A DNA stretch of 5,524 bases from Gammaproteobacteria bacterium (GTDB lineage: Bacteria; Pseudomonadota; Gammaproteobacteria; QNFN01), in NCBI GenBank assembly GCA_003645555.1, contig QNFN01000149.1, forward strand, positions 1 to 5,524, given 5' to 3'. This document shows, piece after piece, positions 1-5,524 of this stretch (position 1 is its first letter; the number at the start of each line of letters is the position of its first letter). The notes beneath the pieces were generated by a model. It had not been told where the DNA came from. It ran no database searches and saw only the letters and a program-made list of their open reading frames with translations. Position numbers and translations under genes: made by a program.

Positions 1-245
1 ACCCGGCCCAAACCCTGGTGGAAGAGGTGATGACACCGGCCCCCATCACCATCGACAGCCATGCCACGCTGTTTGATGCGATGACAGTCATGCGCCAGCA
101 TCGCTGCCGTCACCTGCCCGTGATCTGCGAAGAGGAAGACCGGCTTTGCGGCCTGCTGTCGATCGGCGATCTTACCGCCTGGCTGATTCAGGACCAGGAG
201 CACGAAATCGCGCATCTCGTCAACTACATCGCCGGAAGCTACTGA
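1..245 (+). CDS. CBS-domain protein, C-terminal part (5' end outside window)
   Basis: The frame is open from the left edge (first full codon at 3) to a TGA at 243-245, giving about 80 residues. The visible part is one CBS domain. It begins VEEVMTPAPITID, continues with a helix ending RHLPV, and closes with GLLSIGDLTAWLI, which matches the usual order of a CBS unit (MTP...p.t...eAm..M......hLPV......GlvSigDl). The tail HLVNYIAGSY is typical of small two-CBS proteins, so this is probably the second of a tandem pair (Bateman module). Such modules bind adenine nucleotides and act as energy or redox sensors, but the ligand here is unknown. A GTG at 18 could be read as a start, but the frame is open upstream and the domain boundary falls at the edge, so truncation by the window is more likely. 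Its 893-bp distance from nuoA argues against co-transcription. Family assignment is firm; biological role is not. Confidence 0.85.
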   Translation, partial: PAQTLVEEVMTPAPITIDSHATLFDAMTVMRQHRCRHLPVICEEEDRLCGLLSIGDLTAWLIQDQEHEIAHLVNYIAGSY

Positions 246-377
246 CTACGCAGTGCGAAGAAAAAAACAACGCGGCGTTTTAAGTAATTTCATCATGATA
301 TAGATCGGTGCCGTCTGCCGGTTGATCAATTCGACAGAAGTACAACTCGAGACCGATCGATTGACTTGAGCGAGGCC

Positions 378-381
378 TTAA
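378..381. repeat. Left copy of TTAA target-site duplication
   Basis: TTAA lies directly before the left terminal repeat and recurs directly after the right one at 542-545. Because the flanks read CTTAAG symmetrically (377 C and 546 G also pair), the tetranucleotide could instead be part of a longer inverted repeat, so the duplication call is likely but not certain. Confidence 0.55.
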
Positions 382-399
382 GGAACCTCTGATCAAGTC
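382..399 (+). repeat. Left terminal inverted repeat of the MITE
   Basis: GGAACCTCTGATCAAGTC. It pairs with the right end at 524-541, with one mismatch at position 13 (C here, T in the right end read as its reverse complement). Confidence 0.85.
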
Positions 400-523
400 A
401 TGAACTCGTAATCTTGCGCCCAGAATGCCCAGCTTTATCGTTGCAAATCTTCGCAATAGCTAACTATTACGTGCACTTTACGCCTCAAATCTGAACATTC
501 TGAAGCACAATCTACTTCGTCCA

Positions 524-541
524 GACTTAATCAGAGGTTCC
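524..541 (-). repeat. Right terminal inverted repeat of the MITE
   Basis: GACTTAATCAGAGGTTCC on the + strand, whose reverse complement is GGAACCTCTGATTAAGTC. Similarity to the left end stops sharply after 18 bases. Confidence 0.85.
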
Positions 542-545
542 TTAA
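542..545. repeat. Right copy of TTAA target-site duplication
   Basis: TTAA follows the right terminal repeat directly. Removing the element plus one copy would restore a site reading GGCC-TTAA-GTGG, a plausible uninterrupted sequence. Confidence 0.55.
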
Positions 546-597
546 GTGGTCTCTGGCCCAACCGTGCCGCCCATTACCGGCGTGAGGGGCCAACCGG

Positions 598-711
598 ATG
601 ACCGTCGAATCCCTGTATTTCCTGGACCCAACTGCATTGATCGGGCGCATTTGCCTGACCGATTTCCGATCGCCCGTGCCGCTCCTGCTTGACATGTCAG
701 GGGTCACTTAA
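598..711 (+). CDS. Possible 37-residue small ORF, unknown
   Basis: An ATG at 598 opens a 37-residue frame ending at the TAA at 709-711, with a purine-rich GAGGGG at 584-589 about 8 nt upstream that could serve as a ribosome binding site. The peptide starts MTVESLYFLDPTALIGRICL and has a hydrophobic patch near its end (PVPLLLDM). Third codon positions are mostly G or C, as in the real genes here. I do not recognise it. It sits between the MITE and the palindrome cluster and may be a chance frame or a remnant of a decayed gene. Confidence 0.15.
   Translation: MTVESLYFLDPTALIGRICLTDFRSPVPLLLDMSGVT
689..699. promoter_or_regulatory. Possible -35-like hexamer overlapping a 10-bp palindrome
   Basis: TTGACA at 689-694 is identical to the sigma-70 -35 consensus and overlaps the perfect palindrome TGACATGTCA (690-699). 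I do not see a good -10 hexamer at 16-18 bp spacing (TGGTAA at 712-717 is poor). It may therefore be an operator half of an activator-dependent promoter, or chance. Confidence 0.25.
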
Positions 712-727
712 TGGTAACGTGCCAACG

Positions 728-771
728 ACAACCGGCTTTTTCATTTGTTACCTCCAGGTAACATCGGTTGT
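728..771. promoter_or_regulatory. Nested palindromes, candidate regulator-binding site upstream of nuo
   Basis: The inner element TGTTACCTCCAGGTAACA (746-763) is an 8-bp perfect inverted repeat around a 2-bp centre. It is enclosed by a second inverted repeat, ACAACCG (728-734) with CGGTTGT (765-771). The half-site GGTAAC occurs once more in the direct orientation at 713-718. This arrangement looks like an operator for a dimeric regulator. Downstream, TAGAAT at 786-791 is a 5-of-6 match to the -10 consensus, which would place the inner palindrome around -40, the usual place for an activator or repressor overlapping -35. No good -35 hexamer accompanies it. As RNA the same sequence would form a hairpin. 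The regulator is unknown, and the link to nuo transcription is inferred from position only. Confidence 0.4.
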
Positions 772-1121
772 GGATTCTCTCTTTGTAGAATCGTAACTAG
801 TTGAATCGAAGAACCTAGTCCTGTTGGCGCGATTCCTGCTGTCCCTTCTGTTGCGACCATCGTGTTGACCGATGTGATTACGGATACGCGTCACACATTT
901 GAGCAAAGGATTGGGAAAGGTCGTGACCCAACCGTTGCCAAGCCAGTGAATCGATCCGTTCGACATCTTCCTGCTGGAACCTCGGTTACGGCCCAAACGC
1001 CACCGAGCGGACAAAATCTCCTGCGTTCGGCGACGTCCCGCAAACGCCGTGGCTAGGCACAGGACGAATCGACCGCGGAACGACACTGCCGGAATGTAGG
1101 CCGCTGTACGCAACCCGACCT

Positions 1122-1131
1122 GGGGAAGGGG
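1122..1131 (+). promoter_or_regulatory. Strong ribosome binding site of nuoA
   Basis: GGGGAAGGGG lies 7 nt before the ATG at 1139. It is the strongest Shine-Dalgarno-like sequence in the window and fixes the start of the first operon gene. Confidence 0.7.
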
Positions 1132-1138
1132 TACGCAA

Positions 1139-1501
1139 ATGCTGCTGGAATACCTGCCGGTGCTGTTGATGACAGGTCTGACCGTATTCCTGGCCGTATT
1201 CATCCTGTTCGTCTCGTCACTGGTTCGACCTGACAACCCCAGTCCGACGAAAAACCAGCCCTATGAATGCGGCGTCGACCCGCTCAGCGAGGCTTCGACA
1301 GGCCGCTTCAAAGTTCAATATTTCATCGTCGCCATCCTGTTCATCGTGTTCGACGTTGAGGCGCTCTATCTCTTTCCCTGGGCCGTGGTGCTGCAGGATA
1401 TCGGTCTGTTCGCCTATATCGAGATGTTCATTTTCCTGGCGCTGATCATCGCCGGTTTTGTCTACGCCTGGGCCAAGGGAGCATTGGAATGGGAATCCTA
1501 G
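1139..1501 (+). CDS. nuoA: NADH-quinone oxidoreductase subunit A
   Basis: This is a small membrane subunit of complex I (ND3 homologue) at the junction between the peripheral arm and the membrane arm, next to the quinone entrance. Its 120 residues match the family's usual length. Three membrane helices are visible at about 5-29, 60-84 and 90-111. The first loop carries [10 protein letters not shown] (39-48), whose Cys44 corresponds to the mobile-loop cysteine of ND3. It is followed by RFKVQYF and [11 protein letters not shown] (71-81) with the conserved acidic residues Asp72 and Glu74 in helix 2, implicated in coupling electron transfer to ion translocation. The tail [10 protein letters not shown] (109-118) is also characteristic. 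The ATG at 1139 is supported by a strong ribosome binding site. This is the first gene of the nuo cluster, and its last 13 bp overlap nuoB. Confidence 0.97.
   Translation: MLLEYLPVLLMTGLTVFLAVFILFVSSLVRPDNPSPTKNQPYECGVDPLSEASTGRFKVQYFIVAILFIVFDVEALYLFPWAVVLQDIGLFAYIEMFIFLALIIAGFVYAWAKGALEWES
1475..1481 (+). promoter_or_regulatory. Ribosome binding site deciding the nuoB start
   Basis: AAGGGAG within the end of nuoA lies 7 nt before the ATG at 1489. The alternative nuoB ATG at 1510 has no comparable sequence, so the overlapping start is preferred. Confidence 0.55.
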
Positions 1502-1977
1502 AGCAGCGCATGCCTAACAACCTCCTGTTCACCACGGCCGACGAACTGATCAACTGGGGCCGCAAGTCGGCGCTGTGGCCCAAGACCTTCGGCATCGCCT
1601 GCTGCGCCATCGAAATGATTTCCGCCGGGTGCTCGCGTTACGACCTCGACCGTTTCGGCATCATCTTTCGGCCATCGCCGCGCCAGGCCGACGTCATGGT
1701 CATCGCCGGGACGCTAACCAAGAAATTCGCACCGGTGGTACGACTCCTCTACGAGCAGATGGCAGAACCGCGCTGGGTGATCGCAATGGGCACCTGCGCG
1801 ATTTCCGGTGGCGTCTACAACACCTACGCGGTGGTCCAGGGCTCGGAACGCGTGGTGCCGGTCGACGTTGTTGTTCCGGGTTGCCCACCGCGCCCCGAGG
1901 CCCTGCTGCACAGTTTCCTGCTATTGCAGGAAAAGATCGGTGGGTCACGCATTCTGCGCCGACCGGAAGGTGCGTGA
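1489..1977 (+). CDS. nuoB: NADH-quinone oxidoreductase subunit B (cluster N2)
   Basis: NuoB is the peripheral-arm subunit that carries the [4Fe-4S] cluster N2, the last iron-sulfur centre before quinone (PSST / Nqo6 family). The 162-residue product shows the tandem-cysteine motif [10 protein letters not shown] (Cys38, Cys39), then MGTCAISGG (Cys103) and [11 protein letters not shown] (Cys132), which are the four N2 ligands. Between them lie SRYDLDRFG and [18 protein letters not shown] (60-77), both conserved in the family. The length is normal for short-type NuoB. The start overlaps nuoA by 13 bp, which suggests translational coupling. A later ATG at 1510 would remove seven residues and keep all motifs. 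An additional Cys48 between the ligands has no assigned role. Confidence 0.97.
   Translation: MGILEQRMPNNLLFTTADELINWGRKSALWPKTFGIACCAIEMISAGCSRYDLDRFGIIFRPSPRQADVMVIAGTLTKKFAPVVRLLYEQMAEPRWVIAMGTCAISGGVYNTYAVVQGSERVVPVDVVVPGCPPRPEALLHSFLLLQEKIGGSRILRRPEGA
1965..1970 (+). promoter_or_regulatory. Ribosome binding site of nuoC
   Basis: GGAAGG near the 3' end of nuoB lies 8 nt before the ATG at 1979. It supports starting nuoC there and not at the upstream in-frame codons that run inside nuoB. Confidence 0.55.
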
Positions 1978-1978
1978 C

Positions 1979-2476
1979 ATGGACATCGCGCAGTTGCTCG
2001 CGAAATTGCATGCAGATTACGCCGACTCGATCGAACAACCTGAAATGGGCCTGGACATGCCCAGCGGCCGGGTCGACGTCACACGAATCGATGCCGTTTG
2101 CCGCCTGCTGAAGGAGGACCCGGACCTGCGCTTCGATTTCCTGACCGATCTGTGCGGGGTCGACCATCACCCCGCCACTCCGCGCTTCGAGGTCGTCTAT
2201 CACCTGCACTCGCTGTCGTTGCGCTATCGCCTGCGCCTCAAGTGCCGTGTGGATACCGACCAGGAGGTGCCTACGGTCACCTCGGTCTGGAGCACAGCCA
2301 ACTGGCACGAACGTGAAACCTACGACATGTACGGCATCCGCTTTCACGGTCACCCCGACCTGCGGCGCATCTACCTCTGGGATGAATTCGACGGTTTCCC
2401 CCTGCGAAAGGACTATCCGCTGCGCGGCTACCAGGACGATTACAACCCGTTCGGCGAACCGCCGGCCACATCGTGA
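1979..2476 (+). CDS. nuoC: NADH-quinone oxidoreductase subunit C
   Basis: NuoC is a peripheral-arm subunit of complex I without cofactors (30-kDa / Nqo5 family) that packs against NuoD and helps assemble the connecting module. The 165-residue product has the family signature NWHERETYDMYGIRF (108-122) followed by GHPDLRRIYL (124-133) and FPLRKDYPLRGY (140-151). The N-terminal half includes FDFLTDLCGVD (52-62) and the strand FEVVYHL typical of the fold. At 165 residues it is shorter than many proteobacterial NuoC proteins (about 200 or more), with both the N-terminal region and the tail compact. The frame is open far upstream, inside nuoB, but the ATG at 1979, one base after the nuoB stop, has a good ribosome binding site. 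It is not fused to nuoD, unlike in Escherichia coli. Confidence 0.95.
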   Translation: MDIAQLLAKLHADYADSIEQPEMGLDMPSGRVDVTRIDAVCRLLKEDPDLRFDFLTDLCGVDHHPATPRFEVVYHLHSLSLRYRLRLKCRVDTDQEVPTVTSVWSTANWHERETYDMYGIRFHGHPDLRRIYLWDEFDGFPLRKDYPLRGYQDDYNPFGEPPATS

Positions 2477-2507
2477 CCGGACCCGGAAACAGGACAAACG
2501 GCGACAC

Positions 2508-3722
2508 ATGACCGAGATCAACGTACTGCAGGAGACGACCTCTGACGACGGGCTGTCGCGGGAGATGCTGCTCAACCTGGGGCCGCAGCATCCGAGCACA
2601 CACGGTGTCCTGCGCGTGGTACTGAAACTCGACGGCGAACGGATCACCGGCGTGGACACGATCATCGGCTACCTGCACCGCGGCACAGAAAAGCTGGCCG
2701 AGGACTTCACCTACACCCAGGTGATCCCGTTGACAGATCGGCTCGACTACCTCTGCCAGCCCTCGAACAACCTCGCCTACGCACTGAGCGTCGAACGGTT
2801 GCTCGGCATCGAGGCCCCACCCCGGGCCCAGTACATCCGGGTGATGATGGCCGAACTGGCACGAATCTCCGGACACCTCCTGATCACCGGGGCGCTACCG
2901 ATGGATCTCGGTGCGATGACCGTGCTGCTCTACGTCATGCGCGAACGGGAAATGGTCATGGACCTGTTCGAGATGGCCACCGGCGCCCGAATGCACTCGT
3001 CGTACTGCCGCGTCGGCGGCATCCGCCAAGACTTGCCGGACGGCTTCGTGGAACGGGCCCGGGACTTCTGTGACGTGTTCCCGAAGCGCATCAAGGACTA
3101 CGAGCAACTGGTCGCAAAGAACCGTGTTTTCCTCAAGCGCACCGTCGGTGTCGGCGTGATCAACGCCGCGGAGGCGGTGGACCTCGGACTCAGCGGACCG
3201 AACCTGCGTGCCTCCGGCGTCGACTGGGATCTGCGGCGAGATGAACCTTACGAGATCTACCAAGAACTGAACTTCGAGGTCATCGGCCGTGAAGGCGGCG
3301 ACTGCTATGACCGCTGGTGGTGTCGCGTGGAGGAGATGCGGCAGAGCGTACGCATCATCGAGCAGTGCCTGGACCAGATGCCCGATGGACCGACGCAGGT
3401 CGACGACCCGGGGATCGCGTTTCCGCCTCCAAAAGTCAAGGTGCAGGAATCGATGGAAGCTCTGATCCACCATTTTCAGCTGGCCGCCTACGGCTTCAAG
3501 GTGCCGCGCGGCGAGGCCTACGTCGGCACCGAGGCGCCGAAAGGTGAACTGGGTTTTTACCTGATCAGCGACGGCACAGAAAAACCGTTCCGGGTCAAAA
3601 TCCGGGCCCCGTCGTTCGTCAACCTCCAGGCCTTGGGCATGCTGGTCAATCGCGGCTACCTGGCGGACATGATCGCGATGATCGGCAGTCTCGACCCGGT
3701 CATGGCGGAGGTGGACAAGTAG
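2508..3722 (+). CDS. nuoD: NADH-quinone oxidoreductase subunit D
   Basis: NuoD is the 49-kDa-type subunit (Nqo4, related to the NiFe-hydrogenase large subunit) that forms the quinone-binding cavity with NuoB. The product is 404 residues, the usual length. LNLGPQHPSTHGVLR (22-36) holds His28 and His32 of the quinone-site loop, and DRLDY (77-81) ends in the conserved tyrosine that contacts the quinone head group. Later motifs include GARMHSSYCRVGGIRQDLP, LRASGVDWDLRRDEPYE, and GEAYVGTEAPKGELGFYLISDG near residue 350. The protein ends DPVMAEVDK, where D-x-V-x-(G/A)-E-V-D-(R/K) is typical. No fused NuoC domain is present: an open frame extends upstream through nuoC but has non-homologous content, so the ATG at 2508 is taken as the start. 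Its ribosome binding site is weak (AGGAC at 2491-2495). Confidence 0.97.
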   Translation: MTEINVLQETTSDDGLSREMLLNLGPQHPSTHGVLRVVLKLDGERITGVDTIIGYLHRGTEKLAEDFTYTQVIPLTDRLDYLCQPSNNLAYALSVERLLGIEAPPRAQYIRVMMAELARISGHLLITGALPMDLGAMTVLLYVMREREMVMDLFEMATGARMHSSYCRVGGIRQDLPDGFVERARDFCDVFPKRIKDYEQLVAKNRVFLKRTVGVGVINAAEAVDLGLSGPNLRASGVDWDLRRDEPYEIYQELNFEVIGREGGDCYDRWWCRVEEMRQSVRIIEQCLDQMPDGPTQVDDPGIAFPPPKVKVQESMEALIHHFQLAAYGFKVPRGEAYVGTEAPKGELGFYLISDGTEKPFRVKIRAPSFVNLQALGMLVNRGYLADMIAMIGSLDPVMAEVDK

Positions 3723-3737
3723 TCCCGTGACCAGCAA

Positions 3738-4244
3738 ATGACACACACCATGGACCTGCGTCAGGAAATCGATGCCATCGCGGGCAACTACCCGGACCGC
3801 CGCTCGGCCGTCATGCCGGCCCTCTACCTGGCGCAGGACAAGTACGGCTACCTGTGCCGCAAGGCCCTCGAAGAGGTTGCCGACATCCTCGACCTGGCAC
3901 CGATCCGGGTCTATGAGGTAGCCACCTTTTACACCCTGTTCCACACCGAACCGGTGGGGCGCTACCACCTGCAACTGTGTACCAATCTCTCCTGCATGCT
4001 GCGCGGGTCCGAGGGCCTGCTGAGCCAGATGTGCCAGGAACTCGAGATCGAGCCGGGCCAGGTCACGGCGGACGGCCAGTTCTCGATCACCACCGTGGAA
4101 TGCCTTGGCTCCTGTGGCACGGCCCCGGTTCTGCAGGTCAACGACCGCTACTACGAGGACCTGGCCCCGGAAGAATTGTCTCGACTCCTGCAGTCCCTGG
4201 CGCTGTCGGATCGTGGGACGCGAACCTGCAGGAAGCCACGGTAG
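3738..4244 (+). CDS. nuoE: NADH-quinone oxidoreductase subunit E ([2Fe-2S])
   Basis: NuoE is the 24-kDa thioredoxin-like subunit of the NADH dehydrogenase module, holding the [2Fe-2S] cluster N1a near the FMN of NuoF. The 168-residue product has the N-terminal helical part (AVMPALYLAQDKYGYL, 24-39), then VYEVATFYTLFHTEPVG (58-74). The cluster ligands sit in LCTNLSCMLRG (Cys81, Cys86) and VECLGSCGTAP (Cys122, Cys126), with the family's C-x4-C and C-x3-C spacing. The length is normal. The last dozen residues (after about 156) are polar and not conserved. No clear ribosome binding site precedes the ATG at 3738; the purine run GGAGGTGG at 3706-3713 is too distant. A second ATG at 3750 would remove four residues. 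The gene sits 15 bp after nuoD and 6 bp before nuoF. Confidence 0.96.
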   Translation: MTHTMDLRQEIDAIAGNYPDRRSAVMPALYLAQDKYGYLCRKALEEVADILDLAPIRVYEVATFYTLFHTEPVGRYHLQLCTNLSCMLRGSEGLLSQMCQELEIEPGQVTADGQFSITTVECLGSCGTAPVLQVNDRYYEDLAPEELSRLLQSLALSDRGTRTCRKPR

Positions 4245-4250
4245 CAAGCC

Positions 4251-5524
4251 ATGTTCGAACCCGTACTCCTGGCCAACACCCATCACCCCCAGTCTCATCA
4301 TCTGGCCACCTACCGTGACCGGGGCGGTTACCAGGGCCTGGAACGGGCACTGCAGGAGTACCCGCCGGAACGGCTGATCCAACTGGTCAAGGATGCCAAT
4401 CTCCGCGGGCGGGGTGGCGCCGGTTTCTCGGCCGGGCAGAAATGGGGCTTCATCCCGACCGATCCGCGCCTGGCGAAATTTCTCTGCTGCAATGCCGACG
4501 AGGGGGAGCCGGGGACGTTCAAGGACCGGGAGATCATCGAAAAGGATCCGCATCAACTGATCGAAGGCATGGCCATCGCGGCCTATGCCATCGGCGCCAG
4601 TCGCGCCTATATCTACATCCGCGGCGAATTCGTCCGCGGCGCCCGCCTGCTCGAAAAAGCCCTGGACGAGGCCACCCGGGCCGGCTATCTAGGTCGTGAC
4701 ATCCTTGGTTCAGGTTTTGATCTCGAGATCCACGTGCACCGTGGCGCCGGGGCCTACATCTGCGGTGAAGAGACCGCGTTGATCGAATCCCTCGAGGGTT
4801 TCCGAGGCCAACCGCGCTACAAGCCGCCCTTCCCGGCCATGCGCGGTTTCTACGGCTACCCGACGGTGGTCAACAATGTCGAAACGCTCGCCTGTCTGCC
4901 GCACATCGTCCGTCACGGCGCGAAGTGGTTCCGGGGGATCGGTCCGGAGACCAGCCCGGGGCCGAAGCTGTTCTGCATCAGTGGCCACGTCCGGCGACCG
5001 GGCCTCTACGAATTGCCGATGGGAACCATGCTGCGCGACCTGGTCGAGGGCCACGCCTGCGGGCCGGAATCGGGCCGACGGATCAAGGCGGTCATCCCGG
5101 GCGGAATCAGCGCGCCAATGTTTCCCGAGGCCGATATCGACATCGCCATGGACTTCGACTCCCTGGCCGCGGCCGGCTCGATGCTCGGCTCGGGCGGCGT
5201 CATCGTCATGGACGACACCACCTGCATGGTCAAGGCGGCGCGCCGCATGATGGCGTTCTTCCATCACGAGTCGTGCGGCAAATGCACCCCCTGCCGGGAG
5301 GGCCTGCACTGGGTCGTCAAGATTCTCGGTCGGATCGAGGAAGGCAACGGACGAGCGGACGACCTCGAGGAACTGGAACGCCTCGCCGACAACATCTTCG
5401 GCAACACGTTCTGCCCGCTTGGAGACGGCGCAGTGATGGCGCTGCGAGGTGCATACCGACATTTCCGCGACGAGTTCGCCTACCACGTCGCACACGGCCG
5501 CTGCGATATCGGCGCGACGCGCTG
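4251..5524 (+). CDS. nuoF: NADH-quinone oxidoreductase subunit F (3' end outside window)
   Basis: NuoF is the 51-kDa subunit of complex I that oxidises NADH, binds FMN and carries the [4Fe-4S] cluster N3. The frame is open from the ATG at 4251 to the right edge, 424 codons, so only the C-terminus is missing given a usual length of about 420-445. The glycine-rich NADH/FMN segment GRGGAGFSAGQKW is at 53-65, CNADEGEPGTFKDR starts at 80, and GAGAYICGEETAL is at 165-177. The N3 ligands are in SCGKCTPCREG (Cys342, Cys345, Cys348) and FCPLGDG (Cys388), where many homologues have CALGD. It directly follows nuoE, and nuoG would be expected next. A bidirectional hydrogenase or formate dehydrogenase beta subunit shares this fold, but the nuoA-E context settles the identity. 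Confidence 0.96.
   Translation, partial: MFEPVLLANTHHPQSHHLATYRDRGGYQGLERALQEYPPERLIQLVKDANLRGRGGAGFSAGQKWGFIPTDPRLAKFLCCNADEGEPGTFKDREIIEKDPHQLIEGMAIAAYAIGASRAYIYIRGEFVRGARLLEKALDEATRAGYLGRDILGSGFDLEIHVHRGAGAYICGEETALIESLEGFRGQPRYKPPFPAMRGFYGYPTVVNNVETLACLPHIVRHGAKWFRGIGPETSPGPKLFCISGHVRRPGLYELPMGTMLRDLVEGHACGPESGRRIKAVIPGGISAPMFPEADIDIAMDFDSLAAAGSMLGSGGVIVMDDTTCMVKAARRMMAFFHHESCGKCTPCREGLHWVVKILGRIEEGNGRADDLEELERLADNIFGNTFCPLGDGAVMALRGAYRHFRDEFAYHVAHGRCDIGATR

Larger units (their letters stand above)
382..541. mobile_element. MITE-like non-autonomous element, IS5-type ends
   Basis: A 160-bp segment is bounded by 18-bp terminal inverted repeats starting GGAACCTCTGAT, which match at 17 of 18 positions. 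On both sides it is flanked by TTAA (378-381 and 542-545), consistent with a 4-bp target duplication. IS5-group elements are known to duplicate 4-bp YTAR targets and often have ends beginning GG, so assignment to that group is reasonable, but it is an inference from the ends alone. The interior (400-523) codes for no transposase: the + frame from the ATG at 400 stops after three codons, and the - strand frames I read are short. It is AT-richer than the neighbouring genes and holds a small hairpin, AATAG/CTATT at 455-468. It would need a transposase supplied elsewhere in the genome. It could also be an internally deleted insertion sequence, which is the same thing mechanistically. Confidence 0.75.
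246..1138. other. 893-bp intergenic region without a convincing gene
   Basis: This gap separates the CBS gene from nuoA. It is visibly richer in A and T than the flanking genes, especially at 259-300 and inside the mobile element. It holds the MITE-like element (382-541), a cluster of palindromes at 689-771, and several weak inverted repeats: GATCGGT 303-309 with ACCGATC 352-358, TGGCCC 554-559 with GGGCCA 587-592, and CTCGGT 981-986 with ACCGAG 1002-1007. Short open frames exist (598-711 and 862-1056 on +, 748-1236 on -), but none gives a recognisable protein. I see no tRNA and no secG-like gene. The stretch 800-1120 appears to be either a long nuo leader or neutral sequence. Confidence 0.7.

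Noticed and set aside
259..281. Terminator-like A-run, AACG/CGTT stem and T-run after the CBS gene
   Set aside because: The stem is only 4 bp with a 3-nt loop and the T-run is 4 nt, too weak to call a terminator.
303..358. Inverted repeat GATCGGT / ACCGATC around TTGATCAA
   Set aside because: A 7-bp repeat separated by 42 nt, with an 8-bp palindrome inside, is within chance for a gap of this size, and no associated signals are visible.
865..888. TTGACC followed by GATACG as a possible promoter
   Set aside because: The spacing between the hexamers is only 12 bp and the -10 match is poor.
862..1056. 64-codon + strand frame in the leader
   Set aside because: No convincing ribosome binding site, no recognisable domain, and low-complexity polar composition. 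I treat it as chance.
246..1138. Search for tRNA, CRISPR or riboswitch in the gap
   Set aside because: No cloverleaf arms with a conserved TTCRA loop, no regularly spaced direct repeats and no known riboswitch core were seen by eye.
748..1236. 162-codon open frame on the - strand across the intergenic region
   Set aside because: It overlaps the first 98 bp of nuoA, its product is rich in Arg, Ser, Thr and Asn without any recognisable motif, and its far end runs into the palindrome.
1700..2665. 321-codon open frame on the - strand
   Set aside because: It is antisense to nuoB, nuoC and the start of nuoD, with Arg/Ser/Pro-rich content typical of a shadow frame.
2895..4556. 553-codon open frame on the - strand
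   Set aside because: It lies antisense to nuoD, nuoE and the start of nuoF, all of which have clear family motifs. High-GC codon usage commonly leaves the opposite strand open, and the translation resembles no known protein.

Overview
The window is high-GC proteobacterial DNA, most likely from a gammaproteobacterium. That placement is inferred from protein flavour and base composition and is not proven. Most of it is the 5' half of a respiratory complex I (NADH:quinone oxidoreductase) operon, nuoA-B-C-D-E-F, all on the + strand from 1139 to the right edge. The diagnostic motifs I checked are present: the NuoA cysteine loop, the four N2 cluster cysteines of NuoB, the WHERE(T)YDM(Y)G signature of NuoC, the GPQHPSTHG quinone-site loop of NuoD, the [2Fe-2S] cysteines of NuoE, and the FMN/NADH and N3 cluster motifs of NuoF. 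No frameshift or premature stop was seen. nuoF runs off the right edge.

Layout: 1-245 is the C-terminal end of a CBS-domain protein whose start lies left of the window. Positions 246-1138 (893 bp) hold no convincing gene. This gap contains a short non-autonomous mobile element (382-541, 160 bp) with 18-bp terminal inverted repeats and a flanking TTAA duplication, which resembles an IS5-type MITE. It also contains a cluster of palindromes around 689-771 that look like regulator-binding sites, and then a long untranslated stretch up to a strong Shine-Dalgarno sequence for nuoA. From 1139 on the genes are packed tightly: nuoA and nuoB overlap by 13 bp, and the gaps are 1 bp for nuoB-nuoC, 31 bp for nuoC-nuoD, 15 bp for nuoD-nuoE and 6 bp for nuoE-nuoF.

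How the genes work together: NuoF and NuoE (with NuoG, expected just downstream) form the NADH-oxidising module. NuoB, NuoC and NuoD (with NuoI) form the connecting module that passes electrons through cluster N2 to quinone. NuoA belongs to the membrane arm at the quinone-site entrance and couples the reaction to ion pumping. nuoC and nuoD are separate genes, unlike the fused nuoCD of Escherichia coli, and NuoC is short.

I found no sign of a new biological system. The parts worth a second look are the MITE-like element and the palindrome cluster upstream of the operon.
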